A DNA stretch of 64,000 nucleotides from Bacillus aquiflavi (GTDB lineage Bacteria; Bacillota; Bacilli; Bacillales; Cytobacillaceae), in NCBI RefSeq assembly GCF_019915265.1, contig NZ_CP082780.1, positions 2,170,001 to 2,234,000 on the forward strand, written 5' to 3'. Made by a program: the position numbers and the translations under genes. Shown here piece by piece: positions 28,471 to 38,994 of the stretch; the first letter of the stretch is position 1, and every line of letters begins with the position of its first letter. The notes beneath the pieces are model-generated. The model saw only the letters and a list, made by a program, of their open reading frames with translations. It was not told the origin of the DNA and did not search any database.

Positions 28471-29454
28471 CTAAAATTGAGCTAATTCACGCATTGCTTT
28501 TTCAACTTTATCAGGATTGACCATAAAATACTTTTCCATCGTTGGCGCGTACGGCATTGCAGGTACATCTGGACCAGCTAGGCGCTTTATTGGAGCATCT
28601 AAATCAAATAAGCAGTTTTCAGAAATAATTGCAGCTACTTCACTCATAATGCTTCCTTCTTTGTTATCCTCTGTTACGAGTTATACTTTTCCCTTTTTTG
28701 AAGCAGCGTTAATGATTGCTTCTTTATCTAATGGATAAACTGTTCTTAAGTCAAGGATATGAGCTGACACTCCATCTTTAGCAAGGCGCTCAGCAGCTTG
28801 TAAAGCAAAGTGTACACATAATCCATAAGTTATCACTGTAATATCATCACCTTCACGTTTTACATCAGCTTTCCCAATCGGTAAAACGTAATCCTCTTCA
28901 GGAACCTCACCTTTAATTAAACGGTATGCCCGTTTATGTTCGAAAAAAAGTACTGGATCTTCATCACGAATGGCTGCTTTTAATAAACCTTTTACATCGT
29001 AAGGAGTTGATGGCATTACAATCTTTAATCCAGGCTGATTTGCAAAGATAGCTTCTACTGATTGAGAATGATATAACGCACCGTGAACTCCGCCTCCATA
29101 TGGAGCACGAATGACAATTGGACAGCTCCAATCATTGTTGGAACGATAGCGAATTCTGGTAGCCTCAGAAATAATTTGATTGACAGCTGGCATAATAAAG
29201 TCAGCAAATTGCATTTCAGCTATTGGACGCATTCCATACAGGGCAGCGCCGATCCCAACACCAGCAATTGCTGACTCTGCAAGCGGAGCATCAATTACTC
29301 TTTCTTCACCAAATTGATCATATAACCCTATTGTTGCCTTAAACACTCCGCCTTTTTTACCTACATCTTCTCCTAATACAAAAACTTTCGGATCTCTTTC
29401 CATTTCTTCACGAATAGCCGTTGTAACGGCATCAATATACGAAATTACAGGCAT
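28471..29454 (-). pseudogene. bkdAB: Branched-chain 2-oxoacid dehydrogenase E1 beta with one stop codon
   Basis: Transketolase-like beta subunit of the E1 decarboxylase. Ignoring TAA at 28681-28683 the gene has 327 codons before its natural TAG, which is the normal length. VLGEDVGKKGGVFKAT, GIGAALYGMRPIAEMQFADF and IRAPYGGGVHG are before the stop; LVTEDNKEGSIMSEVAA and the C-terminal MEKYFMVNPDKVEKAMRE are after it. The stop is codon 258 (KV-L-LVTED; TTA to TAA). If real, E1 beta would lose its C-terminal swivel domain and the complex would fail. Confidence 0.92.
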
Positions 29455-29466
29455 AATCGCTCCCCC

Positions 29467-30462
29467 TTACTTCTCGGCATATACGTACTTTAATGTGTGT
29501 TCAGGCTCAGCATATGGTGCTTTTTCCGCCTCATCAGTGGCCTCGTTTACAAGCTTCATGACACGATCGTTAATCTCTGATTCTAATGCATCATCCAGCA
29601 CACCTGTCTCCTTTAAATACGTGGCAAATGTAAAAATAGGATCCTTTTGTTTTGCTGCTTCAACTTCTTCGCGATCACGATATGCGCGGTCGTCATCATC
29701 AGATGAGTGAGCCGTCAGCCGATATGAAACCGCTTCCACTAGTGAAGGACCTTCGCCTCGCCGACCACGGTCTGCTGCTTCCTTGACAACTCGGTATACT
29801 TCTAGCGGATCATTTCCATCAACTGTGATTCCTGGCATTCCATAACCTGGGGCCCGATCTGATACTTTTTCACATGCTAATTGTTTCTCAATTGGAACTG
29901 AAATTGCATATTTATTATTTTCACACATAAAGATAACTGGCAACTTATGGACTCCCGCAAAGTTAGCTCCCTCATGAAAATCTCCTTGGTTTGATGAACC
30001 TTCACCAAAGGTAACGAAGGTAACGAGATCCTTTTGCTCCATTTTTCCCGCTAGAGCAATTCCTACCGCATGAGGTACTTGTGTTGTAACGGGAGAAGAA
30101 CCAGTTACGATTCGATTTTTCTTTTGACCGAAATGTCCTGGCATTTGTCGGCCTCCAGAGTTCGGATCATCTGCTTTAGCAAACGCGGAAAGCATTAATT
30201 CCTTCGCAGTCATACCAAAGGTTAAGACAACCCCCATATCACGATAGTATGGAAGGACATAATCTTTTTCTCGATTAAGCGCAAACGCAGCTCCTACTTG
30301 GGCCGCTTCTTGACCTTGACATGAAATAACAAATGGTATTTTACCTGCACGGTTTAACAGCCACATCCGCTCATCAATTCGACGGGCTAGTAGCATCGTT
30401 TCGTACATTTCTAGTACATTCTCATCACATAAGCCTAACGTTTTATGACGATTTTCAGCCAT
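29467..30462 (-). CDS. bkdAA: Branched-chain 2-oxoacid dehydrogenase E1 alpha
   Basis: A 331-aa thiamine-diphosphate-binding subunit. The TPP motif runs from GEGSSNQGDFHEGANFAG to the NNKYAIS stretch. The regulatory-loop equivalent is YRLTAHSSDDDDRAY, and MLLARRIDERMWLLNRAGK is typical of the N-terminus. It sits 13 bp upstream of bkdAB, with an AGGAGGTATTC ribosome site. Intact. Confidence 0.94.
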   Translation of the reverse strand: MAENRHKTLGLCDENVLEMYETMLLARRIDERMWLLNRAGKIPFVISCQGQEAAQVGAAFALNREKDYVLPYYRDMGVVLTFGMTAKELMLSAFAKADDPNSGGRQMPGHFGQKKNRIVTGSSPVTTQVPHAVGIALAGKMEQKDLVTFVTFGEGSSNQGDFHEGANFAGVHKLPVIFMCENNKYAISVPIEKQLACEKVSDRAPGYGMPGITVDGNDPLEVYRVVKEAADRGRRGEGPSLVEAVSYRLTAHSSDDDDRAYRDREEVEAAKQKDPIFTFATYLKETGVLDDALESEINDRVMKLVNEATDEAEKAPYAEPEHTLKYVYAEK

Positions 30463-30495
30463 ATGAATACCTCCTAAAATCTGTTTTTATCGTTT

Positions 30496-31917
30496 TTATG
30501 AATGAATGGCTTTACCATCAACAGCAAGAGCAGCTTCACCGATCGCTTCTGATAATGTTGGATGAGGATGAATCGTATTTGCGACTTCCCACGGGGTTGC
30601 ATCTAATACTTGAGCTAGGCCTGCTTCTGAGATCATATCGGTAACGTGAGGACCGATCATATGAACACCTAAAATGTCGTCATTTTCTTCATCCGCAACT
30701 ATTTTAACGAATCCGTCCGTTTGTCCAAACACAAGTGCTTTTCCAATTGCTCGAAAAGAAAATTTACCGACTTTTACTTTATGACCATTTTCTCGTGCCT
30801 CATCCTCTGATAAACCAACACTAGCAACTTCAGGATTACTGTAAATACATTTAGGAACGAGCTTGTAATGAATGATTTCAGGATTTTCATTAGCGAGATG
30901 ATGAACAGCAGTTATTCCTTCATGGGAAGCTACATGAGCGAGCTGTAAGCCGCCGATTACGTCTCCGATTGCATAAATATGGGATTCTTTCGTTTGATAA
31001 TATTCATTTGTAACGATAAATCCCTTTTCTACTTGAATGTCCGTATTCTCTATACCTATTCCTTCTATATTTGCTTGTCTGCCTACCGATACAAGCTATT
31101 TTTCTGCTATAAATTCTTTTTGTTGCTCCTTCACTTCAGCACTGATAGAAACATTTGCTCCTTTTTGTAATGTTTCTGGAAGCACCTTCGCACTTGTAAC
31201 AATTTTAATCTTCTTTTTCTTTAATAAGCGCTGCATTTCCTTAGATACTTCCTTATCTTCCATTGGAATAATTCGGTCGGCATATTCTAACACTGTTACT
31301 TCAACACCAAAATCTGCGAGCATTGAAGCCCACTCAATCCCAATTACCCCTCCTCCTACGATAATGATTGACTTTGGCAGATTTTCCATCGCTAACGCCT
31401 CATCAGATGTCATCACATATTTTCCATCAATTTCGAGTCCGGGAAGCGTGCGGGGACGGGAGCCAGTAGCGATGATGACATTGTTTGGAATAAGCATTTC
31501 GTTTTCACCGCCACTATTCATCTCAATAGAAATCGTTCCTGGCATCGGTAAAAAAATGGACGGTCCTAAAATTCTCCCAATTCCCTCGTAAACATCAATT
31601 TTACCTTGCTTCATTAAATGTTGAACCCCTTTATGAAGCTGGTTAATTATTTTGTTTTTTCGTTCTTGAACTTTAGCGAAATTTACAGAAACATCGTTCG
31701 CAATTACACCAAATTCTTCACTTTTTTTTGTCGTTGCAAATACTTCTGCACTTCTTAATAAGGCTTTACTTGGAATACAGCCAGCGTGAAGACATGTACC
31801 GCCAAGCTTCCCCTTTTCAACAATGGCTGTTTTTAGTCCTAGCTGTGAAGCACGAATTGCTGCTACATAACCGCCTGTTCCACCACCAAGAATAACTAAA
31901 TCGTATTCATGAGCCAT
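30496..31917 (-). pseudogene. lpdV: Dihydrolipoyl dehydrogenase LpdV (E3) with one stop codon
   Basis: FAD/NAD-dependent disulfide reductase that re-oxidises the lipoyl group of BkdB. Redox cysteines are C42 and C47 in GGTCLHAGCIPSK; FAD motif ILGGGTGGYVAA and NAD motif IIVGGGVIGIEWAS are present. TAG at 31096-31098 (codon 274 of 473) interrupts AEK-x-LVSVGRQ; TTG to TAG is the simplest explanation. The second part keeps IYAIGDVIGG and the active-site IHPHPTLSE. Without the C-terminal interface domain the enzyme would not dimerise or react. Confidence 0.92.
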
Positions 31918-31950
31918 TTTCTCTCTCCTCCATTCATTCCTTATCTTAAG

Positions 31951-33063
31951 TTAAACCTTTTCGGTCAGAGCATCACTCATTTGCGGATACTCTTTTGCTT
32001 CTTCTTCACATCGTAAAACTCTAAGCGCTCCTTGTGACAATGCTTGCAATTCATTTTCACCAGGACGGACAATTGTTTGGGCGATCCAGCTTACACGATT
32101 GATAATCATGTTTACAAATTCTTTTCCGTACGCTAACCCGCCTGTTAAGATGATTGCATCTATTTCACCGGCTAACACCGCACTTGCTGCACCAATTTCT
32201 TTAGCTACTTGATAGGCCATTGCCGAATAAATGAGCTTTGCTTTTTCATTATCCTCGATAATCATCTTTTCGACTTTTACTGCATCGTTTGTTCCGAGAT
32301 AACCGACAAGTCCTCCTTTACCGACTAATTTCTTCATCACTTCTTCACGATAAAATTCTCCTGAGTAGCAAAGTGTAACTAAATCTCCCGCTGGAACTGT
32401 TCCAGCACGCTCAGGGCTGAACGGGCCGTCGCCATGAAGACCATTATTGACATCGATCACTTTTCCTTGTTTATGGGCACCTACAGTAATACCGCCACCC
32501 ATATGAGCAACAATAAAATTTGCGCCTTCATAACTTTTTCCAAATTCCTTTGCAACACGACGAGCTACCGCCTTTTGATTAAGGGCATGAAAGATACTTT
32601 TTCGTTTAATAAGTGGAAAACCAGATATTCGTGCAATTGGTTCAAGCTCATCTACGACAACAGGATCAACAATAAAAGCAGGAATATTTAAATTAGAAGC
32701 AATTTCATAGGCTAAAATTCCGCCAAGGTTTGATGCATGCTGACCCGCATAACCGTTTTTAAGATCATCTAACATTGCCTCATTTACAAAATAAGTTCCT
32801 CCTTCGATCGGACGAAGCAAACCGCCGCGACCGCAAACAGCACTTAAATTCAAAATATTAATTCCTTCTTGATGAAGAGTTTCTATAATGAGTTTTTTTC
32901 GAAATCCATATTGATGAATCACATTTTTAAAGGAATTAATTGTTCCTGTATCGTGGCGAATTGTTTTTTCAAATATAGAAAATTCATTTTCGAAGACGCC
33001 AATTTTTGTTGAAGTTGACCCAGGGTTAATAACGAGAACCCTATATTTCTTCTCTTCTAACAT
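31951..33063 (-). CDS. buk: Butyrate kinase
   Basis: A 370-aa acetokinase-family enzyme (ASKHA fold) making acyl-phosphate plus ADP into acid plus ATP, or the reverse. The phosphate-1 motif is [51 protein letters not shown] and [12 protein letters not shown] follow. With Ptb it interconverts branched acyl-CoA and free acid. It is third in the operon, separated from bcd by a 195-bp gap holding a repeat element. Confidence 0.94.
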   Translation of the reverse strand: MLEEKKYRVLVINPGSTSTKIGVFENEFSIFEKTIRHDTGTINSFKNVIHQYGFRKKLIIETLHQEGINILNLSAVCGRGGLLRPIEGGTYFVNEAMLDDLKNGYAGQHASNLGGILAYEIASNLNIPAFIVDPVVVDELEPIARISGFPLIKRKSIFHALNQKAVARRVAKEFGKSYEGANFIVAHMGGGITVGAHKQGKVIDVNNGLHGDGPFSPERAGTVPAGDLVTLCYSGEFYREEVMKKLVGKGGLVGYLGTNDAVKVEKMIIEDNEKAKLIYSAMAYQVAKEIGAASAVLAGEIDAIILTGGLAYGKEFVNMIINRVSWIAQTIVRPGENELQALSQGALRVLRCEEEAKEYPQMSDALTEKV

Positions 33064-33122
33064 ATAAGCCCCTCCATATTATTTAGTTTCTTTTTCTATT
33101 GCAGGAGGAGAAGCCAGATAGT

Positions 33123-33249
33123 TTTTTGGTCCCAGACTGTTGACAAAGTAGCTTATTAACGACTGTTCTATTCGCCATCACCTAGTACTACGTGCTTCAG
33201 TTATCGTAAATACTTGCTTTGTCTAACAAACTGAGACCAAGTGGTTTTT
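33123..33249 (+). repeat. Dispersed intergenic repeat, copy A
   Basis: Lies inside the bkd operon between bcd and buk. It has the shared blocks TTGACAAAGTAG-CTTATTAACGA and CTGTTCTATTCGC. TTGGTCCCAG at one edge and CTGAGACCAA at the other form an imperfect inverted repeat. It resembles copy E most (ACTTATAAACGATTTG-TTCTATTCGC). Confidence 0.65.
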
Positions 33250-33258
33250 GGCGCTACA

Positions 33259-34362
33259 TTATTTGCGGCGACTTAAAATATGATGCTCATTTAGTAAAAA
33301 TTGACTGCGAGAACGACGTACTTTTTCTATCCTTTCTTCAGCCATTCGATCAGCCGCTAAATATGTAGGAATATTGTCGCGTTTTGATATTTCAATCACT
33401 TTTTCAATGTTATCATAAATTGTTTCGACCTTTTTTAAAGCACGTTCTTTGTTGTAGCCTAATAGTTCGTCTGCGACATTAATTACGCCTCCAGCATTAA
33501 TAACATAATCTGGGGCATAAACAATTCCCATTTCATGAATGATATCACCGTGGCACGTATCTTTTAATTGATTATTTGCAGATCCAGCGATAACTTTTGC
33601 TTTTAATTGCGGAATTGTGTCATCGTTAATTATTGCACCTAAAGCACATGGCGCATAAATGTCACATTCAACACGATAAATATCGTCTGGATCTACAGCT
33701 TGTGCACCAAACTCTTCAACAGCGCGCTGAACAGCTTCTTTATTGATATCAGTTACAATAAGCTTAGCACCCTCTTCATGCAAATGACGGCATAATGTAT
33801 AAGCAACATTTCCAACACCTTGGACAGCAATCACTTTTCCTTCTAACGAGTCTGAGGCAAAAGCTTCTTTTGCAGCAGCCTTCATTCCACGATATACACC
33901 GTATGCAGTTACAGGTGATGGATTTCCTGATGAACCAAACGCTGGAGAAATTCCTGTTACATAATCGGTTTCCTCATAAATTAAATCCATATCTGCAACG
34001 GTAGTTCCGACATCTTCTGCTGTAATATAACGACCATTTAAACCTTGAATATAACGGCCAAAAGCACGAAACATTTCTTCATTTTTATCTTTCCGGGGAT
34101 CTCCAATAATAACTGTTTTTCCACCGCCAAGATTTAAACCGGCCGCAGCATTTTTATATGTCATGCCACGCGCTAATCGAAGTGCAAGTGCATCCTCAAT
34201 CGCGGCTTCTTCTGATTTGTATGTCCACATTCTTGTTCCGCCTAGTGCTGGGCCTAGAGTGGTATCATGAATCGCGATAATTGCCTTTAAACCTGATTGC
34301 TTATCTTGACAAAATAGTAATTGCTCATAGTCGTTTTTTTCCATATATTTAAAAATTTCCAT
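33259..34362 (-). CDS. bcd: Leucine (branched-chain amino acid) dehydrogenase
   Basis: A 367-aa NAD-dependent oxidative deaminase of the Glu/Leu/Phe/Val dehydrogenase family. [30 protein letters not shown] includes the catalytic-lysine region; [15 protein letters not shown] and the Rossmann [13 protein letters not shown] follow. It produces the 2-oxoacids used by the BkdA/BkdB complex. AGGAGG lies directly ahead of the start. Intact. Confidence 0.95.
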   Translation of the reverse strand: MEIFKYMEKNDYEQLLFCQDKQSGLKAIIAIHDTTLGPALGGTRMWTYKSEEAAIEDALALRLARGMTYKNAAAGLNLGGGKTVIIGDPRKDKNEEMFRAFGRYIQGLNGRYITAEDVGTTVADMDLIYEETDYVTGISPAFGSSGNPSPVTAYGVYRGMKAAAKEAFASDSLEGKVIAVQGVGNVAYTLCRHLHEEGAKLIVTDINKEAVQRAVEEFGAQAVDPDDIYRVECDIYAPCALGAIINDDTIPQLKAKVIAGSANNQLKDTCHGDIIHEMGIVYAPDYVINAGGVINVADELLGYNKERALKKVETIYDNIEKVIEISKRDNIPTYLAADRMAEERIEKVRRSRSQFLLNEHHILSRRK

Positions 34363-34389
34363 CTATAATACCTCCTATTTATTTTTCAA

Positions 34390-35295
34390 TCATTTTTCTG
34401 CTATACAAAGAGCTAATCCGAGTGAATTTAATTTACTTTGTGCAGAATCTGCTCTAGAAGTTAACACAATTGGTGCTTTTGCTCCAACAATCACAGCTCC
34501 AACATTTGCTTTTGCAAAATAAATTAGTGATTTATATAAAACATTGCCAACTTCAATCGTTGGCACTAATAATATGTCTGCTTTTCCAGCAACTTCATTA
34601 TGAATCTCTTTATGTTCTGCTGCAAAAGCTGACACTGCATTGTCTAAGGCAAGTGGACCATCAACTACACAATTTTTGTTTTGGCCCCGTCTATTCATTT
34701 GTGTTAATAAAGCAGCATCTACTGTGGCTGGCATTGCTGGATTTACAACCTCAACGGCTCCTATTGGCGCAACTTTAGGGGTTTCAATTCCAATACAATT
34801 AGCAACGTGCACCGCATTATGAATAATTTGTACTTTTTGCTGTAAATCTGGTGCAATATTCATTGCGGCATCAGTTACAATAATTAAGCGATCAAACCCT
34901 TGAACTTCAAATAAAGCAACGTGAGATAAAATTTGTTCAGTTCGCAAGCCATATTCGTGATGAAGGACTGCTTTTAGTAAAATGGCTGTTGAAATATTTC
35001 CTTTCATTAAAACATCCGCTTCATTAAGCTTTACTGCTTTAACTGCTAAATCAGCAGCTCCGGCTTTTGTATTAGCATGGATAATGGATATTTTTTCATT
35101 TTTTGCTAACTTGGGATATTTTTCAGAAATTAAGTGATAAATTTTATATTTATCTCCAAAAAGCAAGAAATTAGCAAGGTTACGTTGTAATGCAATCGCG
35201 ATAGCTTCGATCACGTTTTCATCCTCTGCAACCGCGACAGCGACTGTTTTTTCACTATATTGGGTTGCTTTTTCAATAAGAGATTCTATTTGCAT
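34390..35295 (-). CDS. ptb: Phosphate butyryltransferase
   Basis: A phosphate acetyl/butyryltransferase that swaps CoA and phosphate on branched or butyryl groups. The start chosen gives MQIESLIEKA and a length of 301 aa, close to B. subtilis Ptb (299); an in-frame start 36 bp upstream lacks family support. Conserved stretches are DVLMKGNISTAILLKAVLH, LIIVTDAAMNIAPDL and DGPLALDNAVS. It is the first gene of the bkd operon and follows a sigma-54 promoter. Confidence 0.93.
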   Translation of the reverse strand: MQIESLIEKATQYSEKTVAVAVAEDENVIEAIAIALQRNLANFLLFGDKYKIYHLISEKYPKLAKNEKISIIHANTKAGAADLAVKAVKLNEADVLMKGNISTAILLKAVLHHEYGLRTEQILSHVALFEVQGFDRLIIVTDAAMNIAPDLQQKVQIIHNAVHVANCIGIETPKVAPIGAVEVVNPAMPATVDAALLTQMNRRGQNKNCVVDGPLALDNAVSAFAAEHKEIHNEVAGKADILLVPTIEVGNVLYKSLIYFAKANVGAVIVGAKAPIVLTSRADSAQSKLNSLGLALCIAEK

Positions 35296-35354
35296 ATATT
35301 TTTCAAGTCCTTTCTTTTCAAATAACAGCATCCCAATATCACAATAAATATTAA

Positions 35355-35370
35355 TGCAACTTTTGTGCCA
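35355..35370 (-). promoter_or_regulatory. Sigma-54 (SigL) promoter of the bkd operon
   Basis: TGGCACAAAAGTTGCA matches the -24/-12 consensus TGGCAC-N5-TTGCA exactly. It is about 60 bp upstream of ptb and just downstream of the bkdR gene. This fits B. subtilis, where BkdR and SigL activate the operon. Confidence 0.9.
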
Positions 35371-35438
35371 ATAGTTTATTTATGAAAACGCTTTATTGTT
35401 ACAGTTTTGTGTCTGCAAAAATTATCATGGTATGAAAT

Positions 35439-37517
35439 TTATTGCGTGTCATTCTTTGCAATACCATATTTATCTAGTTTGTAATATAAGTTTCGAACTG
35501 AAATTGCAAGCGCTTTTGCCGTTTTTGTTTTGTTCCCTTTATAAAAGTCTAATGTTTCTTTAATAATTTTTTCTTCATATTGATTTAGCATGATCGCTAA
35601 TGAAGTTTTTTCTTCAATAACAGATAAAGGAACATCTTCTTGTAACGTTTTAGTTGTACCATCGCTTTTTAATTGCGGAATATGTTTAGCGTGTATATGG
35701 GTTTCATTATACTGCATAAAGATCATTGCTCTTCCTAAAATATTCTCCAACTCACGGACATTCCCCGGCCAATCATAGCTCATTAAAAGTCTTATTGCTT
35801 CCTCAAGTACTCCTTCAACATTTCTTCCGTAATCTTGATTAATTTTTTCAATCAATCTGTCACATAAGTACGAAATGTCTTCCTTCCGTTTTCTTAAAGG
35901 TGGAATATGTATCGGCATTCGATTTAAGCGATAATATAAATCTTCTCGAAAAGTACCGCTTTTAATCTCTTTTTCTAAATTAATGTTCGTTGCAGCAATA
36001 ACGCGTACATTGATAGGAATCGGTTTTGTGCCGCCAACTCTAACAATTTCTTTTTCTTGAAGTACTCTTAAAAGTTTCGCTTGAGTATTTAAAGAAAGTT
36101 CTCCAATCTCATCTAAGAAAATACTTCCGTTATTTGCTTCCTCAAATAATCCGCGTTTTCCACCGCGTTTCGCTCCAGAAAAAGCACCTTCCTCGTAACC
36201 GAACAGTTCACTCTCTAATAACGTTTCAGACAATGCAGCACAATTTACACGAATAAACTTATTAAATTTACGATCACTTCCGTTATGAATCGCATGAGCA
36301 AACAGTTCTTTCCCTGTTCCTGATTCACCCCGTAAAAGAATAGTCACCGGTGTTTTTGCGGCTAATTTTGCTTGTTCGATAGAAAGCGTCATTTCCTCTG
36401 ATGGTCCAATGATATCTTCAAACGTATACTTCGCTTCAAGTGTTCTAATTCTTTGTCTTGCTTTATTTAATTCTTTTGTTAGTGTTTGAATTTCTGAAAC
36501 ATCATGAATGACTCCAACACTGCCTTTTAATCTCCCATCTACAATAATCGGAGCAACATTGACAATGACTTCTTTCTTTTTCGGACCAACCCTTAGTGCT
36601 GTACCACGAATAGCTTGTCTTGTTTTTAGCACCTTCATATGCATGCTTTCCCCTTCAGAAATATCAGCAGTTGCCGGTTTTCCAATTACCTGTTCCTCTG
36701 TTAATCCAGTAATTCTAGAATAAGCACGATTAATTAAGATTCCTTTACCCTCTTCGTCTACGACCGAAATCGCATCATCACTAGATTGAATGATCGCTTT
36801 AAGCATCGTTTGAATTTCTTTTAAATTTGTAACTTCCTCTGCCAAGTTGACTACGTCGGTTATGTCTTTAAAAACCGCGAAGGCTCCGATCAACTGTTTA
36901 TTTTTATCGATTACCGGAATTCTTGTTGTAATGATTTTTAAGCCATTTTCTAGCACAAGCTCCTGATTCATTTCCATTACGCCTGTTTCTAAAACCCTTG
37001 GAAGTTTACTTTTTGGAATTAACTGAAGAATATGTTTCCCAATTGCTTCTTCTTGACTTATGCCAGTCATTTTCTGTGCGCTCCGGTTAAACAGAATGAC
37101 TTCACCTTGTTCATTCGTCCCTATCATTCCATCGCCAGTTGAATCAAAAATAAGATCTCGTTTATACGTTTCATTTTGAAGTTTGCTAATGAGTTCTTCT
37201 TTTTCTTCCATTAATTGAGCAATAAGATAAGCAACGCTGCCAGGAATTAATACCATTTTTTTACTGAGGGTGTCACGAATTTGCCGAAAAACGTTTGGAT
37301 CACCTGTTACTTCAATGACAATATCAAGATCATCAGTCAAAAAGTGATGCCAGTCAGTTCCGACTTGAATACCCATGTCGTTTGCCAATTGAATTCCGAG
37401 TGCATTCAGATTTTTATCAACAACCGCAATTACCTTTAATACCGCTGTTTCAATTAATATTTTAAGAATGGCGCTTCCTCCTTTACCTGCGCCGACAATC
37501 ATCACTTTTTGCAACAT
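35439..37517 (-). CDS. bkdR: Sigma-54-dependent activator BkdR
   Basis: Enhancer-binding activator of the adjacent bkd operon. Domains in order: an N-terminal Rossmann-like domain ([17 protein letters not shown]), two PAS domains ([16 protein letters not shown] and [15 protein letters not shown]), an AAA+ domain with Walker A GESGTGKE, sigma-54 contact loop GAFSGA and Walker B DEIGEL, and a C-terminal Fis-type HTH ([21 protein letters not shown]). The contact loop has Ser instead of the usual Thr of GAFTGA. The ATG/TTG pair near 37517 fits a GAGG site; an upstream start would add 26 unlikely residues. Confidence 0.93.
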   Translation of the reverse strand: MLQKVMIVGAGKGGSAILKILIETAVLKVIAVVDKNLNALGIQLANDMGIQVGTDWHHFLTDDLDIVIEVTGDPNVFRQIRDTLSKKMVLIPGSVAYLIAQLMEEKEELISKLQNETYKRDLIFDSTGDGMIGTNEQGEVILFNRSAQKMTGISQEEAIGKHILQLIPKSKLPRVLETGVMEMNQELVLENGLKIITTRIPVIDKNKQLIGAFAVFKDITDVVNLAEEVTNLKEIQTMLKAIIQSSDDAISVVDEEGKGILINRAYSRITGLTEEQVIGKPATADISEGESMHMKVLKTRQAIRGTALRVGPKKKEVIVNVAPIIVDGRLKGSVGVIHDVSEIQTLTKELNKARQRIRTLEAKYTFEDIIGPSEEMTLSIEQAKLAAKTPVTILLRGESGTGKELFAHAIHNGSDRKFNKFIRVNCAALSETLLESELFGYEEGAFSGAKRGGKRGLFEEANNGSIFLDEIGELSLNTQAKLLRVLQEKEIVRVGGTKPIPINVRVIAATNINLEKEIKSGTFREDLYYRLNRMPIHIPPLRKRKEDISYLCDRLIEKINQDYGRNVEGVLEEAIRLLMSYDWPGNVRELENILGRAMIFMQYNETHIHAKHIPQLKSDGTTKTLQEDVPLSVIEEKTSLAIMLNQYEEKIIKETLDFYKGNKTKTAKALAISVRNLYYKLDKYGIAKNDTQ

Positions 37518-37588
37518 ATCCCTCATTTCTACGTTTACTAAGAAAATGCAATTTTTTTCATGTTCTATTTTATCGCCAATCATCTTTC

Positions 37589-37616
37589 TTGACAAATTTC
37601 CTTTATCATATATGAT
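37589..37616 (+). promoter_or_regulatory. Sigma-A-type promoter of yqzF
   Basis: TTGACA (37589-37594) and TATGAT (37611-37616) are separated by 16 bp, about 40 bp before the yqzF start codon. The site overlaps the possible leader of the divergent bkdR gene. Confidence 0.55.
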
Positions 37617-37657
37617 TTTTGTGAGAAGGTTTATTTCGAAAGGATAAATTAGACATC

Positions 37658-37900
37658 ATGCAACGATTAATCGCCTTAATTATTTTATTAATCCCTGGAA
37701 TGATTGCCGCAATTGGTATTAAGCTTATGAGAGATATGTTATTTGGAATACTTCAAGCGCCGTTTCCATTTTTATGGTTGCAGTTTTTAGCAGGTCTATT
37801 TATGTTTTTTATCGGCTTAGGTTTTATCGGCGGTTTTATTTTACATCGTGATCGAAAACAAAATAAAGTTCAGCCCCTTTTTAAAAATAGAAGACCATGA
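37658..37900 (+). CDS. yqzF: YqzF-like small membrane protein (DUF2627)
   Basis: An 80-aa protein with two membrane helices (LIALIILLIPGMIAAIGI and FLAGLFMFFIGLGFIGGFIL) and a basic tail HRDRKQNKV. Its position, divergent from bkdR and next to gdpD/spo0A, matches B. subtilis yqzF. The function is unknown. An AAAGGATAA ribosome site precedes the ATG. Confidence 0.82.
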   Translation: MQRLIALIILLIPGMIAAIGIKLMRDMLFGILQAPFPFLWLQFLAGLFMFFIGLGFIGGFILHRDRKQNKVQPLFKNRRP

Positions 37901-37909
37901 CATTTAATC

Positions 37910-38056
37910 ACTTGGTCTGGGCTTGTTGATAAGTTAGTATTTGATACTTGCAAAATGCGCTTGTCAGTCAAGGCGCCGAGCAACAAGGCGGAAGCGAATA
38001 CAATAAGCGTTCATAAGCTTTACAACGAAAAATACAAGCGTTCGATAACAGCCTTA
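37910..38056 (-). repeat. Dispersed intergenic repeat, copy B
   Basis: On the minus strand it reads AACGCTTGTATT, AGCTTATGAACG, TTGTATTCGCTTCCGC and GCGCCTTGACTGACAAG in order. The direct repeat AAGACCATGACA occurs just outside both ends (37890-37901 and 38056-38067). Confidence 0.7.
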
Positions 38057-38095
38057 AGACCATGACACTTGAACAAATTGTCATGGTCTTTATTT
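38056..38095 (+). terminator. Intrinsic terminator downstream of yqzF
   Basis: AAGACCATGACA and TGTCATGGTCTT form a 12-bp stem with an 11-nt loop, followed by TATTTTATT on the plus strand. It lies about 155 bp after yqzF, beyond repeat copy B, and abuts the convergent gdpD stop. Confidence 0.75.
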
Positions 38096-38814
38096 TATTG
38101 TTTTCTATACTGTACTGCTTTTTTTAGTTCATCAGTAATAATTGCTGAACAGCCTAGCGAAAATAGCCGTTTCATCTCTTTTTCATTATTAACTGTATAA
38201 GGTCTTACTTTAATCCCATGTTTAAGGGAACTTTTAATAATAAAATCAGGGGCTACTTTGAAATTTGGGTGAATGGCTTTAGCATGAATTGCACCCGCAT
38301 ATATCCACGGCATATAAAGCCCTTCTCGATACAATGGCGCAATTTCAACTTCCGGTGCAAGTCGATAACTATGTACAATGCTGTAATGGTTAAAAGAAGA
38401 GACGATGATTCTTTCACTCATTCGATATGAACGAACTAAATAGATAACCTTCTCTACTAATTCTTCGTATGAAGTACCGCTTTTCAGCTCAATATTACAA
38501 TATAAATGGTTCGACTGAAGCCATTGAAGTACCTCTTCGAGTGTAGGAATAGGGTTTCTTTTCCCGAATTTCTTATAAGTATAACTTGCATCAAACTTTT
38601 GAAGCTCAGCAAGTGTATAATCTTTTACAAACCCTTTCCCATTCGTCGTCCTGTCAATCGTTTCATCGTGAATAACGACAACTTCGCCATCTTTCGTTAA
38701 TTGAACATCAAGCTCGATCCCATCAGCACAAAATTTCTCCGCCTGCATAAAAGCTAACATCGTATTTTCTGGATATGCACCTGAATAGCCACGGTGAGCA
38801 AAAATGAGCGTTAT
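38095..38814 (-). CDS. yqiK: Glycerophosphodiester phosphodiesterase (YqiK-like), AUA at the start position
   Basis: A GDPD-family enzyme releasing glycerol-3-phosphate from deacylated phospholipids or teichoic acids. The family N-terminus TLIFAHRGYSGAYPENT is encoded upstream of the first ATG, so the true start must be around 38814. There the codon is ATA, 8 nt after GGAAGGGGG, with an in-frame TAG shortly before and no ATG/GTG/TTG between. The catalytic set HRG, GIELDVQLTKDGEVVVIHD is present. Either AUA is used (rare) or ATG mutated to ATA; the next ATG drops the catalytic HRG. Confidence 0.85.
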   Translation of the reverse strand: MTLIFAHRGYSGAYPENTMLAFMQAEKFCADGIELDVQLTKDGEVVVIHDETIDRTTNGKGFVKDYTLAELQKFDASYTYKKFGKRNPIPTLEEVLQWLQSNHLYCNIELKSGTSYEELVEKVIYLVRSYRMSERIIVSSFNHYSIVHSYRLAPEVEIAPLYREGLYMPWIYAGAIHAKAIHPNFKVAPDFIIKSSLKHGIKVRPYTVNNEKEMKRLFSLGCSAIITDELKKAVQYRKQ

Positions 38815-38994
38815 TGCAAAAACCCCCTTCCGTCTCTATTTATAATAAAAACCTTCTCATTTTACATTATATAACTGGAAATATGACAAATGACATATTT
38901 TTTAGGGATTTAAAAAGAAAAAACCCTATAAACAACAATGTTCACAGGGTCATACTAAAAATTTTATTGTCTATTTTTAAAAGTCCTTGCCCTT

